Assembly: GCA_965221105.1 (NCBI GenBank)
Contig: OZ244871.1
Coordinates: 1,426,001-1,490,000, forward strand
Origin: GM7GCV1 sp965221105
Lineage (GTDB): Bacteria; Pseudomonadota; Gammaproteobacteria; Pseudomonadales; GM7GCV1
Length of the DNA: 64,000 bases
Direction: 5' to 3'
Shown here: positions 26,194-36,450 of the stretch, piece by piece
Numbering within the stretch: position 1 is the first letter of the stretch
How the letters are laid out: every line of letters starts with the position of its first letter
Translations under genes and position numbers: made by a program
The notes under the pieces: model-generated
The model's input: the letters and a program-made list of their open reading frames with translations, nothing else
Databases searched by the model: none
Told to the model about the DNA's origin: nothing

Positions 26194-27717
26194 ATGACGG
26201 CACCTCACTGGCATCGCTGTGCTGACATATTGCAGGCAGAGCTTTCCGAGCAGCAATTTAACACTTGGATTCGCCCTCTGAGGGTAGAAATACTTGGGCA
26301 GGACTTTTACCTTCTGGCACCGAACCGCTTTATCCGAAACTGGGTGGAAGAAAAGTTTGCTTCCAGAATAGGAGCTCTTTTGGGGGAACTAGCAGGCAGG
26401 CCGGTGCATCTTGTGTTCGACCTGATCGAGAATTTAGAATTAGACTCTGCCGAAACACTGGATCAGGATCAGCGGCGTGCGGGTGTAGTCCGACCATCAG
26501 AATCCCTGCCACCAAGAACGCTCGCAGTTGCCGATGCGGCGCGTCAGCCGCCTTCGTTGCAGGTCGCCGCGTCCCGTTCGAAGCTGCCTGCATCCGAGCA
26601 GGCCGATATCCGTGCGCGAGCTGATCCTTGGTTGAATGGCAGCAGCGTCGACCAGGACATCAAAAAAGCTCCGTCTTCTGCATCTGTCGGGAACAGGGGT
26701 AGTGCACTCAACAGTCTGTTCACATTTGACTCCTTTGTCGAGGGCAAATCCAATCAGCTGGCGCTGGCGGCGACCAAACAGGTCGCCACAAATCCGGGAG
26801 GCGGGTACAACCCATTGTTTCTGTATGGTGGTGTCGGCCTGGGCAAAACCCACCTGATGCATGCCGTTGGGAACTCCCTGCGCGCGCGCAAGCCCGATGC
26901 CAGAATTGTGTACCTGCATTCGGAACGATTCGTTGCGGATATGGTCAAGGCCCTTCAGCTCAACGCGATAAACGACTTTAAACGCTACTACCGCAGCGTG
27001 GATGCGCTGTTCATTGACGACATCCAGTTTTTTGCCAACAAGGACCGGTCACAGGAGGAGTTTTTTCACACCTTTAATTCCTTGATGGAAGGCGGTCAGC
27101 AGATGATTTTTACCTCTGATCGCTACCCCAAGGAAATCGATGGACTGGAGGAACGGCTGAAATCCCGATTTGGCTGGGGGCTGACGGCCGCCATTGAGCC
27201 CCCCGAGCTGGAAACACGGGCCGCCATTCTGATAAAGAAGGCTGATCAGGCCCAGATGGAGCTCTCTTCAGAATCTGCTTTTTTTATTGCACACAGAGTG
27301 CAGTCGAATGTGCGTGAGCTAGAAGGTGCCTTGAAAAGGGTGATAGCGAGCGCTCACTTCACAGGGCGCTCCATTACTGTTGATCTTATCAAGGAGTCAC
27401 TCAAGGATCTACTCGCACTACAGGAACGGCTGGTTACGGTAGAAAATATACAGAAGGTGGTCTCTGAATATTACAAAATCAAACTTCATGATCTGCTGTC
27501 AAAGAAACGTACACGCTCCCTTGCCCGACCCCGGCAGGTGGCCATGGCTTTGGCGAAAGAGTTGACCAATCGCAGTTTGCCCGAAATCGGTGATGCCTTT
27601 GGCGGTCGGGATCACACAACGGTTTTGCATGCCTGCCGCAAAGTCAGGGAGCTGGAGGCAAGCAACCTGGACATGCAGGAAGACCTGAAAAACCTGAATC
27701 GTATTCTGAGCACATGA
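26194..27717 (+). CDS. dnaA: Chromosomal replication initiator DnaA
   Basis: A 507-residue initiator. Domain I begins HWHRCADILQAELSEQQFNTWI; a long linker (about residues 95-165) follows. The AAA+ domain has Walker A GGVGLGKTHLMHA and Walker B ALFIDDIQFF, and the C-terminal DNA-binding domain has the signature GGRDHTTVLHACRKV. It binds the boxes upstream to open oriC. Longer than the E. coli protein because of the linker, as common in pseudomonad relatives. dnaN follows after 76 nt. Confidence 0.98.
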   Translation: MTAPHWHRCADILQAELSEQQFNTWIRPLRVEILGQDFYLLAPNRFIRNWVEEKFASRIGALLGELAGRPVHLVFDLIENLELDSAETLDQDQRRAGVVRPSESLPPRTLAVADAARQPPSLQVAASRSKLPASEQADIRARADPWLNGSSVDQDIKKAPSSASVGNRGSALNSLFTFDSFVEGKSNQLALAATKQVATNPGGGYNPLFLYGGVGLGKTHLMHAVGNSLRARKPDARIVYLHSERFVADMVKALQLNAINDFKRYYRSVDALFIDDIQFFANKDRSQEEFFHTFNSLMEGGQQMIFTSDRYPKEIDGLEERLKSRFGWGLTAAIEPPELETRAAILIKKADQAQMELSSESAFFIAHRVQSNVRELEGALKRVIASAHFTGRSITVDLIKESLKDLLALQERLVTVENIQKVVSEYYKIKLHDLLSKKRTRSLARPRQVAMALAKELTNRSLPEIGDAFGGRDHTTVLHACRKVRELEASNLDMQEDLKNLNRILST

Positions 27718-27793
27718 CAATTGCAGACGGGTCGCCACTGGCTGATACTTCCACCTGATTGTGCTCCCACCTCGAACTTCAAGAGAGACAACA

Positions 27794-28897
27794 ATGAACT
27801 TTTCCATTTCGCGCGACACCTTTCTCAATAGCCTCCAGTTGGTGGCCGGCGTGGTCGAAAGGCGGCAGACCTTGCCGGTCCTGTCCAACGCCCTGTTTGT
27901 GCTGGAAGACGGTAAGCTTGAAATTACCGGTACCGACCTTGAAGTTGAGATTGTCAGCAAGGCGCAGCCGACAACCGTGGAAGCCGGGGGTGCCGTTACA
28001 ATGCCTGCCAGAAAACTGTTTGATATCGTTCGCTCTCTCGAAGAGGGTGCCAGTATAGAGATATCGGCAGAAGGTGATCGCGCGCTGGTGCAGAGTGGCC
28101 GAAGCAGGTTTACCCTCGGCACATTGCCGGCCAGTGAGTTTCCAAACCTGGAAGAGGGTGCAGAGAGTTGCTGTTTCGATATTGCCCAAAGAAGGCTTAG
28201 GGCTCTCATCGACAGGGTCTCTTTTGCCATGGCCCAGCAGGATGTGCGCTACTACCTGAACGGTGTGCTGTTCGAGGTAACACCCGACTATCTTCGCCTG
28301 GTGGCGACCGACGGTCACCGGCTCGCGATGACAACGGAGCTGGGTGAAGGTTTTGCCGAGGAATCCAGTCAGTCGATCTTGCCCAGGAAAGGCGTGTTGG
28401 AGTTGTCGCGCCTGCTGGCAGATTCCGATGAAGTCGTCAGTGTCATGCTGGGCGTCAACCACATGCGCCTGGTCACGGACAGCTGCAGGTTCACCAGCAA
28501 GCTGGTTGACGGCAAGTTCCCGGACTATGAACGCGTCATTCCAAGAAATACCGACAAACATGTTCTTGCAGGGCGTGAGTTGCTCAGACAGAGCTTTGGC
28601 AGGGCCGCAATATTGTCCAATGAAAAGTACAGGGGTGTGCGCCTGCGGCTTGAGAATGAGCTCCTGCGCATCACGGCTAACAACCCGGAACAGGATGTTG
28701 CCGAGGAAGAGGTGGCCGTTGATTATGCCGGTGAATCTCTCGAAATCGGCTTCAATGTGAGCTACGTCATCGATGCGCTCAGCACCCTCAAGGAGGATCA
28801 GGTTGAGATCGGCCTGGCCGACTCAAATTCAAGCGCGCTCGTCCAGGGTAAGGGTGATACCTCAACACTCTATGTAGTCATGCCTATGAGGCTATGA
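27794..28897 (+). CDS. dnaN: DNA polymerase III sliding clamp (beta subunit)
   Basis: A 367-residue protein, the usual length, beginning MNFSISRDTFLNSLQLV and ending with the family terminus TLYVVMPMRL. Three clamp domains are expected; it dimerises into the ring that tethers polymerase III. Start at 27794 was chosen by the family N-terminus; the frame extends 33 nt further upstream without a better start. Part of dnaA-dnaN-recF-gyrB. Confidence 0.98.
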   Translation: MNFSISRDTFLNSLQLVAGVVERRQTLPVLSNALFVLEDGKLEITGTDLEVEIVSKAQPTTVEAGGAVTMPARKLFDIVRSLEEGASIEISAEGDRALVQSGRSRFTLGTLPASEFPNLEEGAESCCFDIAQRRLRALIDRVSFAMAQQDVRYYLNGVLFEVTPDYLRLVATDGHRLAMTTELGEGFAEESSQSILPRKGVLELSRLLADSDEVVSVMLGVNHMRLVTDSCRFTSKLVDGKFPDYERVIPRNTDKHVLAGRELLRQSFGRAAILSNEKYRGVRLRLENELLRITANNPEQDVAEEEVAVDYAGESLEIGFNVSYVIDALSTLKEDQVEIGLADSNSSALVQGKGDTSTLYVVMPMRL

Positions 28898-28971
28898 GGC
28901 TCTCTCTGCAAGATTTCTTCAGGAATCGAGCAGCATTTGAATCCCGGTTTCACGGATAGCGGCATCATCCA

Positions 28972-30069
28972 GTGCGCATTATCGAGCTGTCTTTGGGCAA
29001 TGTGCGCAATGTAGAATCGGCCAGGCTCAAGACGGACAGCCCACTGATACTGATCAGTGGCGATAACGCCGCAGGCAAAACATCCTTGCTGGAAGCACTT
29101 CATTTGCTGTTGGCTGGTCGTTCCTTTCGCACTCGTGAGTGGGGCAGGTTGATACAGCACGGCAAGGCACGCTGTATGGTCACCGCCCAAATTGGCGAAG
29201 ATTTTGTTGGGTGCAGTCGCTCGCGGGGCGAACCCATTGCGCACCGGCTCAATTCAGAGCAGATTTCCCTGGGGGACGTTGCCCGCAGGTTTCCCCTGAT
29301 GCTGTTTGACAATGGCGCCTTTGACCTGTTTGAGGGCCCCCCGCAATATCGCCGACGGGTGCTCGATTGGGGATTGTTTCACGTGAAACATGAGTTTTAT
29401 CAGAGTTGGCGGCGCTACAATCTGGTACTCAGGCAGCGCGGCGCCTTACTTAAGCGTGGCCCGTCACTCAGTCTGGTCGAGCTTGATGCCTGGGACAGAG
29501 AGCTGGCAGAGGCGGGAGCCAGTATCCATGCCTGTCGGTCGGAATACGCGGAACACCTCCAAATGCATTGTCGCTCCTCCCCGCTGTTAAATGAAATGGA
29601 TTTGAGCTGGGAGTACTTTCCAGGATGGTTCGGTTCAAGTGAATCTGGCAGTCTGTCTGAGGTACTCCAAAGAAATCGGGAGCGGGATATTCAGCATGGG
29701 CGCACTACCGCTGGACCTCATCATGCAGATATCAAAATTCGTGCACATGCGAGCGTCGCCGGAGATGTTTTGTCACGAGGTCAGAAGAAATTAGCAGCAT
29801 TTGCCCTCAAGCTGGAACAAGTAAGGATGTATAATTCCTGTGCCACCTCCAGATGCATTCTGCTGTTCGACGATATGGGTGCGGAGCTTGATCCTGCCAG
29901 CCAGAAAAAAATATTGTCCGAGGCGCTTGATCTGGGAGGGCAGGTTTTTGTGACCTGCATCGAGCCCGCGCAGATCAAGCGTTTGCTGAGCGCAGAACAG
30001 TTGGGACAGGCCGCCATGTTTCACGTGAAACATGGCGCAGTGGATCCGGTGGCAGTCACCGATAGCTAG
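28972..30069 (+). CDS. recF: Recombination mediator RecF
   Basis: A 365-residue SMC-like ATPase that loads RecA at gaps with RecO and RecR. Walker A is GDNAAGKTSLLEAL, the signature is LSRGQKKLAAFALKLEQ, and Walker B is CILLFDDMGAELD. The start is GTG at 28972 (MRIIELSLGNVRNV), matching family length. The gene carries two perfect parS sites, which force the peptide FHVKH at two places (residues about 136-140 and 350-354). The second lies near the C-terminus, where conservation is low. Confidence 0.97.
   Translation: MRIIELSLGNVRNVESARLKTDSPLILISGDNAAGKTSLLEALHLLLAGRSFRTREWGRLIQHGKARCMVTAQIGEDFVGCSRSRGEPIAHRLNSEQISLGDVARRFPLMLFDNGAFDLFEGPPQYRRRVLDWGLFHVKHEFYQSWRRYNLVLRQRGALLKRGPSLSLVELDAWDRELAEAGASIHACRSEYAEHLQMHCRSSPLLNEMDLSWEYFPGWFGSSESGSLSEVLQRNRERDIQHGRTTAGPHHADIKIRAHASVAGDVLSRGQKKLAAFALKLEQVRMYNSCATSRCILLFDDMGAELDPASQKKILSEALDLGGQVFVTCIEPAQIKRLLSAEQLGQAAMFHVKHGAVDPVAVTDS
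29375..29390. promoter_or_regulatory. parS centromere site 1 (ParB binding)
   Basis: TGTTTCACGTGAAACA, a perfect 16-bp palindrome identical to the bacterial chromosomal parS consensus. It lies inside recF, about 3.3 kb from the putative oriC. ParB nucleates here to segregate the origin region. Confidence 0.95.
30017..30032. promoter_or_regulatory. parS centromere site 2 (ParB binding)
   Basis: A second perfect TGTTTCACGTGAAACA, 642 bp after the first, near the 3' end of recF. Its palindrome extends to 22 bp (CCA before and TGG after). Confidence 0.95.
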
Positions 30070-30089
30070 ACTTGGACTCAGGAGACAGC

Positions 30090-32507
30090 ATGACCGAGGA
30101 AAACACCTACGATTCCTCCAGTATTAAGGTTTTAAAGGGTCTGGATGCCGTTCGAAAACGGCCTGGAATGTATATCGGTGATACCGATGACGGAACCGGC
30201 CTGCACCACATGGTTTTTGAACTGGTCGACAATTCCATAGATGAGGCTCTGGCAGGACATTGTTCTGAGATCAGGGTCATGATTCACCCAAATGAATCGG
30301 TCAGCGTTTCGGACAACGGCCGCGGGATTCCGGTCGGTGAGCACGAAGAAGGTGTCAGTGCAGCCGAGGTCATCATGACAGTGCTGCACGCAGGCGGCAA
30401 ATTCGATGATAATTCATACAAGGTGTCGGGGGGGCTTCACGGTGTCGGTGTGTCTGTTGTAAACGCCCTGTCATCACAATTGAAACTCACGGTGCGCCGT
30501 GACGGCAAAGTGCATGAGCAGACCTATACCCATGGCGTTCCTGATGCGCCGCTCAGGGTCGTCGGAGAAACCGGTGCCACTGGCACCGAGGTGCATTTCA
30601 TCCCTTCAGCGGATACTTTCGCCAATATAGAGTTCCACTTTGAGCAGTTGGCCAAGCGGCTGCGGGAACTGAGCTTTCTGAACTCGGGCGTTCGCATTGT
30701 GCTCGTCGATGAAAGATCCGGAAGGTCGGAAACCTTTGAATACGAAGGCGGCCTGGGAGCCTTTGTGGGTTTTTTGAATACTAATAAACGCCCGATCAAC
30801 CGAATCATGCACTTCACGCAGGTTGAGCGTGAAGACGGCATTGCCGTTGAAATTGCTCTTCAGTGGAATGACGGGTTTCAGGAAAATATCTTTTGTTATA
30901 CCAACAATATCCCACAGAGAGACGGGGGAACTCATTTGGCTGGTTTTCGTGCCGCCCTGACCAGGTCGCTCAACCAATACATAGATTCAGAGGGGCTTGG
31001 TGCCAAAGCAAAGGTTGCAACCTCTGGCGATGATGCGCGTGAGGGCCTGACCGCGATCATTTCGGTTAAAGCACCCGATCCAAAATTCAGCTCCCAAACC
31101 AAAGACAAACTGGTCTCATCTGAAGTGAAATCCGCGGTAGAGCAGGAAATGGGTGCTGCCCTTTCCGCGTACCTGCTGGAAAACCCGGCAGAGGCCAAGG
31201 CGATTGTTACCAAGATGATCGAAGCAGCGCGAGCCCGGGAAGCGGCTCGAAAAGCTCGCGAGATGACGAGGCGCAAGGGCGCTCTGGATATCGCTGGACT
31301 GCCTGGAAAACTTGCCGACTGTCAGGAGAAGGACCCCGCCCAATCCGAGCTCTATCTCGTTGAGGGTGATTCAGCCGGTGGTTCTGCAAAGCAGGGGCGG
31401 GACCGGCGCACCCAAGCAATCCTGCCGCTCAAGGGCAAGATCCTCAACGTTGAAAAAGCCCGTTTTGACAAGATGCTGTCAAGCGCTGAAGTTGGAGCCC
31501 TGATCACCGCGATGGGCTGTGGCATAGGCAAGGAAGAGTTTGACCACGAAAAACTGCGCTACCACCAGATCATCATTATGACGGATGCCGATGTTGACGG
31601 TGCGCATATTCGCACACTCCTGTTAACTTTTTTTTATCGGCAAATGCCAGAGCTGGTGGAGCGTGGGCACATCTATATCGCTCAACCACCACTCTACAAG
31701 GTTACCAAGGGCAAGCAGGAGGAATATCTGAAGGATGAAAACTCTCTCTCAGAGTATTTGACCAACGGTGCCATTGAGAACGCCGGATTGCATATCAATG
31801 CCGAAGCGCCACCCGTCAGCGGCACCGCACTCGAAAGCCTGATTCGCGAGTATCGAGCGGTTGAGACAATATTCAAACGCATGTCACGGGTCATACCGGA
31901 GGAAGTATCCAAGGGCCTGCTGTCTGTGCCTGGGTATTCTGGAGCCGAGAAAAGCGATGAACACTCTGCACAAGCCTGGTGTGAGCGCTTTGAACACGAG
32001 CTCGCTTCCCGCAGTGCAGGTGCACAGGCGTACCTGGTTGCGCCCATTCTTGATAAAGAGCACCGGGAGTGGCTCCCCCGGGTTCAGATGAACCAGCATG
32101 GTGCGGTGACAGCCTGCGACCTGTCCAGGGATTTCCTCGTATCCACTGAGTACGAAGCCATTCTTGCTCTGGGAGAGAAACTCCAGGGGCTTCTGGAGCC
32201 GGGAGCCTATGTCAAACGGGGCGAAAAAACGCAGGAAATAGAGTATTTTTCTGAGGCCATCGAGTGGCTTATGACGGAATCGCGTCGTGGCCATGGCATT
32301 CAACGCTACAAGGGTCTTGGGGAAATGAACCCCGAGCAACTCTGGGAGACCACGATGAATCCGGAGACGCGTCGATTGATGCAGATCACCGTCGAGGATG
32401 CGTTTGCTGCCGACCAGATATTTACGACCCTGATGGGGGATCAGGTTGAACCCCGCCGGGACTTTATTGAGTCAAATGCGCTTGCCGTGGCAAACCTGGA
32501 TATCTAG
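30090..32507 (+). CDS. gyrB: DNA gyrase subunit B
   Basis: An 805-residue type IIA topoisomerase subunit. The GHKL ATPase has NSIDEALAGH, DNGRGIPV and GGLHGVGVSVVNALS; the TOPRIM domain has EGDSAGGSAKQGRDRRTQA and DADVDGAHIRTLLLTFFYR. The length includes the extra C-terminal insertion typical of gammaproteobacterial GyrB. Start at 30090 was chosen because CAGGAG lies 6 nt upstream; a TTG 18 nt earlier is unlikely. Last gene of the dnaA block. Confidence 0.98.
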   Translation: MTEENTYDSSSIKVLKGLDAVRKRPGMYIGDTDDGTGLHHMVFELVDNSIDEALAGHCSEIRVMIHPNESVSVSDNGRGIPVGEHEEGVSAAEVIMTVLHAGGKFDDNSYKVSGGLHGVGVSVVNALSSQLKLTVRRDGKVHEQTYTHGVPDAPLRVVGETGATGTEVHFIPSADTFANIEFHFEQLAKRLRELSFLNSGVRIVLVDERSGRSETFEYEGGLGAFVGFLNTNKRPINRIMHFTQVEREDGIAVEIALQWNDGFQENIFCYTNNIPQRDGGTHLAGFRAALTRSLNQYIDSEGLGAKAKVATSGDDAREGLTAIISVKAPDPKFSSQTKDKLVSSEVKSAVEQEMGAALSAYLLENPAEAKAIVTKMIEAARAREAARKAREMTRRKGALDIAGLPGKLADCQEKDPAQSELYLVEGDSAGGSAKQGRDRRTQAILPLKGKILNVEKARFDKMLSSAEVGALITAMGCGIGKEEFDHEKLRYHQIIIMTDADVDGAHIRTLLLTFFYRQMPELVERGHIYIAQPPLYKVTKGKQEEYLKDENSLSEYLTNGAIENAGLHINAEAPPVSGTALESLIREYRAVETIFKRMSRVIPEEVSKGLLSVPGYSGAEKSDEHSAQAWCERFEHELASRSAGAQAYLVAPILDKEHREWLPRVQMNQHGAVTACDLSRDFLVSTEYEAILALGEKLQGLLEPGAYVKRGEKTQEIEYFSEAIEWLMTESRRGHGIQRYKGLGEMNPEQLWETTMNPETRRLMQITVEDAFAADQIFTTLMGDQVEPRRDFIESNALAVANLDI

Positions 32508-32647
32508 TGAGCGCCCTGACTGTTCTAAAATCAGGGGTGCCGTACAGCGGGAATGTGGTTTGTGGCCGCCAGCATTCGTGTCGTGATTTTGATGTCTCTA
32601 CGGAATGATAACCCTTTATTTTCAATGTTTTATTGATTAGTAAGCAC

Positions 32648-33379
32648 TTACTTATTTGCGGTTTCCGGAGCATCTGAAAAACCTGCGTAGGTGTGTCGGG
32701 ACCAGTTTTCCACTTGCGAACAGAGCTCGTCAGCACTTAACCCCTGTGGATAAATGGGTGTACCAATGACGACCTCAATTGTTCCGGGACGAAAGGTCTT
32801 TTTGAGCCAGAAATCACCCGAATTCTGGACAACCGGAACCAGAGGCACACCCTCCCGAACAGCAAGCTTGAAGGCGGTGCGCCCATATTTCCTGACCGAA
32901 CCCGGTGCAACACGCGTCCCCTCGGGAAAGATCAGGACGTTACTGCCACCGGCAAGACACTGTTTCCCTTGCGTTAAAATTGCCTTGATTGAAGCCCTGG
33001 GTGAACTGCGATCGATTGCAATGGGACGGAACAGTCGCTGTCCCCAACCGTAAATAGGTATTCTCAGCAGGGATTCTTTCATCACTATTGATGCAGGGCA
33101 CAGCAGACGTGCCAGGTACAGCGTTTCCCACTCGGATTGATGATTGCAGACCGCAACATAGGGGCCCCCAGGCACATTGTCCTGACCGGCGAGGCGAACC
33201 CTGATGCCTGTTGCCAGCTTGAGCCAGGAGGTACTCATAAACCAGGGCCAGAGAGTGGCCAGTTGTTGGCGGACCCTGTAGGGCATTGCCCAGCCCACCA
33301 GCAACAGTGCACAAAAAGTCAGCACCAGAGTGAGGCCATAGACTGCAAAATAGAGGCCGCGATTCAGGGCAGACTGCAT
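32648..33379 (-). CDS. 1-acyl-glycerol-3-phosphate acyltransferase (PlsC family)
   Basis: A 243-residue membrane-associated acyltransferase. One or two N-terminal hydrophobic segments (residues 7-30) precede the catalytic motif NHQSEWET, in which the usual HX4D acid is Glu, as in some pseudomonad relatives near oriC. The substrate motif FPEGTR and PLVPVVQNSG are intact. It acylates lysophosphatidate in phospholipid synthesis. It is 7 nt upstream-adjacent to the 3' end of glyS and likely cotranscribed with glyQ-glyS. Confidence 0.9.
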   Translation of the reverse strand: MQSALNRGLYFAVYGLTLVLTFCALLLVGWAMPYRVRQQLATLWPWFMSTSWLKLATGIRVRLAGQDNVPGGPYVAVCNHQSEWETLYLARLLCPASIVMKESLLRIPIYGWGQRLFRPIAIDRSSPRASIKAILTQGKQCLAGGSNVLIFPEGTRVAPGSVRKYGRTAFKLAVREGVPLVPVVQNSGDFWLKKTFRPGTIEVVIGTPIYPQGLSADELCSQVENWSRHTYAGFSDAPETANK

Positions 33380-33386
33380 GTCGAAC

Positions 33387-35489
33387 TCATTCCACCTCCG
33401 ACAGCACAGAGATGTCTGCCACGCTTAAAAAGAGCGATCTGAGCTGGAAGAGCAGGCCGTGCCGGTTTTCCCGTATCTGTGCGTCTTCCACATTGACCAT
33501 GACATTGGCAAAAAAAAGATCCAGGGGGGCTCGCATATTGGCCATAAGGCCGAGCGCAGTTGCATAATCGGAGTGTGCCAGGGAGGGATCGACGGCAGCT
33601 TGTGTTTGAAGTACTTCTGTAAAGAGACCATGTTCCTCAGGTTGCGTAAACAGGTTCGGGTCGACAGCTGGCGGCTCCGGGTACCCGGTCTTGGCAAGGA
33701 TGTTGGCTACACGCTTGTTGGCTGAGGCCAGCGCTGCAGCGGATTCACCCCGGGAAAATTCTGACACCGCCAGGACCCGTGCGTAGATGTCGGCAGGGTT
33801 ATCCGGCTCCAGTGCCCTGATAGCGAGAAAAGACTCTGCCGCAATGCCCATATCTGCAAACCATGCTGAAAACCGGTCGAGCAGGTATTCGATCAGCCTG
33901 TCAGTGACCAGCCCGCCCGGTTCTGTGATCCCGGAGTGCAGCTTCAGTGCCGAGGTTACCAGGGTCCTGAGAGAACAGTGATACCCACCTTCAACCAGAA
34001 TGCGCAATACGCCCAGACTCTGGCGGCGCAGCGCAAACGGGTCCCGGGATCCAGAGGGGACTTGGCCGACACCAAAGATTCCACTCAGCGTATCAATCCG
34101 GTCGGCCAGTGCGACCGCAGTTCCGGCCGGGGTTTGCGGGAGGCTATCCCCGGAAAACCTCGGAAGGTAGTGCTCAAAGATGGCCTCACAGACTTCGCCG
34201 GTTTCGCCGCTGTGCTGTGCATAGTAGCGTCCCATAATGCCCTGAAGACTGTTGAATTCGAGCACCATGTCGGACACCAGATCACATTTGCTCAACTGTC
34301 CGGCACGCTTAGCGATTCCGGCATCAGCACCCACGATGGGGGCGATGGTCTGTGCCAGTGCAGATACCCGCTCTGTCTTGTCGTAGACAGTTCCGAGCTG
34401 CTCCTGAAACACTATGGATTTCAGCTGATCACGAAAATTGGCAAAGGGCTGCTTGAGGTCGGTCTCGTAAAAAAATGCAGCATCAGATAGGCGCGGGCGT
34501 ATTACACGTTCATTGCCATCGACGACCCGCTGTGGGTCGCTGGACTCAATGTTCGAGATGGTAATGAAGTGGGGCAGTAACCTGCCTTCATTGTCGATAA
34601 CGTGAAAATATTTTTGGTGTTCTTTCATGGACGAAATCAGGGCCTCGCTGGGCACCACCAGGAACCGCTCTTCGAACTGCCCCGCCAAAGGAACAGGCCA
34701 TTCAACCAGCCCCGTTACTTCTTCGAGCAAGCTTTCCTCAATGACGGCGTGCCCGTTGAGCTCCTGTTCAGCCAAAGCCTGTACCGCGGAACGAATCATT
34801 GCTTTGCGGACGGTGAAATCGGGCTCGACTCTGCCCTGGTCCCGCAACAGATCCGGGTAATCCGATGCAGATGCCACATGCAGGGACTGGTCGCAATGAA
34901 AGCGATGTCCGCGAGTCTGGGGCGCTGATTCCAGCCCGAAAATCTCGCCAGGTACGCGCTTTTCACCAAGCATCATGAGCACCCAGTGCACGGGGCGGAC
35001 AAACTCATCGCGATGCGCTCCCCAGCGCATCCGCCTGGATATGGGCACGGCATTCAGAGCCTGACGTACAATCCCGGCCAGAAGCTCGATACTGGGCTTG
35101 CCGGGAACCAGCGATTTATGTGCCAGCCTGGGCCCCTTTGGGCTATCAACCTGTTCCAGATCGGCAACATTCACACCCGCCTTGCTGGCAAATCCCGCAG
35201 CGGCGGGCGTTGGTTTTCCATCGCTGTCAAATGCAGAGGTCAACAGGGGGCCGAGCAATTCGGTTTCCTGATCAGGCTGTCGGAGGGCCACATCTGCAAT
35301 CAGCACTGCCAGCCTGCGGGGCGTGGCGAACTCCCCCTGGGGGCTACCACATTCGATACTGTGCTTGTGTAGTTCGCCGACCAGGTTGTGCTCAAAGGCA
35401 TTGCGCAGCGTCCGCAGGGACCCTGGCGGCAGTTCTTCCGTTCCTATTTCCACCAGAAAATCGGCTGATTCCGGGGAGTTACTCGCCAT
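33387..35489 (-). CDS. glyS: Glycyl-tRNA synthetase beta subunit
   Basis: A 700-residue subunit of the alpha2beta2 glycyl-tRNA synthetase, beginning SADFLVEIGTEELPPGSLR after a short leader. It carries the tRNA-recognition and C-terminal anticodon-binding regions. Start at 35489 has AGGAG upstream and overlaps the glyQ stop by 11 nt, indicating coupled translation; the longer frame runs inside glyQ. Confidence 0.97.
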   Translation of the reverse strand: MASNSPESADFLVEIGTEELPPGSLRTLRNAFEHNLVGELHKHSIECGSPQGEFATPRRLAVLIADVALRQPDQETELLGPLLTSAFDSDGKPTPAAAGFASKAGVNVADLEQVDSPKGPRLAHKSLVPGKPSIELLAGIVRQALNAVPISRRMRWGAHRDEFVRPVHWVLMMLGEKRVPGEIFGLESAPQTRGHRFHCDQSLHVASASDYPDLLRDQGRVEPDFTVRKAMIRSAVQALAEQELNGHAVIEESLLEEVTGLVEWPVPLAGQFEERFLVVPSEALISSMKEHQKYFHVIDNEGRLLPHFITISNIESSDPQRVVDGNERVIRPRLSDAAFFYETDLKQPFANFRDQLKSIVFQEQLGTVYDKTERVSALAQTIAPIVGADAGIAKRAGQLSKCDLVSDMVLEFNSLQGIMGRYYAQHSGETGEVCEAIFEHYLPRFSGDSLPQTPAGTAVALADRIDTLSGIFGVGQVPSGSRDPFALRRQSLGVLRILVEGGYHCSLRTLVTSALKLHSGITEPGGLVTDRLIEYLLDRFSAWFADMGIAAESFLAIRALEPDNPADIYARVLAVSEFSRGESAAALASANKRVANILAKTGYPEPPAVDPNLFTQPEEHGLFTEVLQTQAAVDPSLAHSDYATALGLMANMRAPLDLFFANVMVNVEDAQIRENRHGLLFQLRSLFLSVADISVLSEVE

Positions 35490-36450
35490 GGCTGGCTCCT
35501 GCTGAACCCCGATTGAGGATTCCTTCAACCAGTTCTTGAGGTGCCAGAGGAAACCCGAGGGCGCGCCGCGAATCAATATATGCCTCTGCGACTCCCCGGG
35601 CGAGGGTGCGAACGCGGAGGATCAACCGTTGCCTCTCGGTTACCGATAGTGCATGCCTGGCATCAAGCAGGTTAAAGACATGGGACGCTTTCATCACCAT
35701 TTCGTAAGCTGGCAGAGGCAGCCGTTTTTCCAGAAGCCCTGTGCACGAGGATTCGTATTCGGCAAAGGCAGCAAAAAGAAATTCGATGTTTGCCTCCTCA
35801 AAATTATAGACGGAGACCTCTTTTTCATTCTGCTGGAACACATCGCCATAGGTGATTGGTGAACTATCGGGGGCCAGAGTCCAGACAAGCTCAAAAACAC
35901 TGTCCACACCCTGAAGACACATCGCTATGCGTTCCAGTCCGTAGGTTATTTCTCCGCTCACCGGGTCGCACTCCAGGCCACCAACCTGCTGGAAGTAAGT
36001 AAACTGTGTGACCTCCATGCCGTTGAGCCAGACCTCCCACCCCAGGCCCCAGGCCCCCAGGGTTGGGGACTCCCAGTTATCTTCAACAAAGCGGATGTCG
36101 TGGATGCCTGAATCTATGCCGAGCATGTGCAGGGAATCGAGATAGAGCTGTTGTATGTTGTCAGGCGAGGGTTTCAACAGGACTTGAAACTGGTAATAGT
36201 GCTGAAGCCGATTCGGGTTCTCGCCATAGCGACCATCTGTCGGTCGGCGACAGGGCTGCACGTACGCCGTGTTCCAGCTTTCCGGCCCGATGGCGCGGAG
36301 AAAGGTGGCAGGGTGAAAGGTACCCGCACCCACTTCCATGTCGAGCGGCTGCACAATGACGCATCCCCGGTCACCCCAGTATTGCTGCAGGGTTTGAATC
36401 AATCCCTGGAACGTTGCAGCCGGAATTGATTGGTGTGCAGTGCTGTTCAC
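35479..36450 (-). CDS. glyQ: Glycyl-tRNA synthetase alpha subunit
   Basis: A 323-residue class II catalytic subunit with QQYWGDRGCVIVQPLDMEVG, GAGTFHPATFLRAIGPE and the FTYFQQVGGL region. It activates glycine and charges tRNA-Gly with GlyS. The start is GTG at 36450 behind a GGGAGAGGG stretch. Divergent from lpxL. Confidence 0.97.
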   Translation of the reverse strand: MNSTAHQSIPAATFQGLIQTLQQYWGDRGCVIVQPLDMEVGAGTFHPATFLRAIGPESWNTAYVQPCRRPTDGRYGENPNRLQHYYQFQVLLKPSPDNIQQLYLDSLHMLGIDSGIHDIRFVEDNWESPTLGAWGLGWEVWLNGMEVTQFTYFQQVGGLECDPVSGEITYGLERIAMCLQGVDSVFELVWTLAPDSSPITYGDVFQQNEKEVSVYNFEEANIEFLFAAFAEYESSCTGLLEKRLPLPAYEMVMKASHVFNLLDARHALSVTERQRLILRVRTLARGVAEAYIDSRRALGFPLAPQELVEGILNRGSAGASHGE

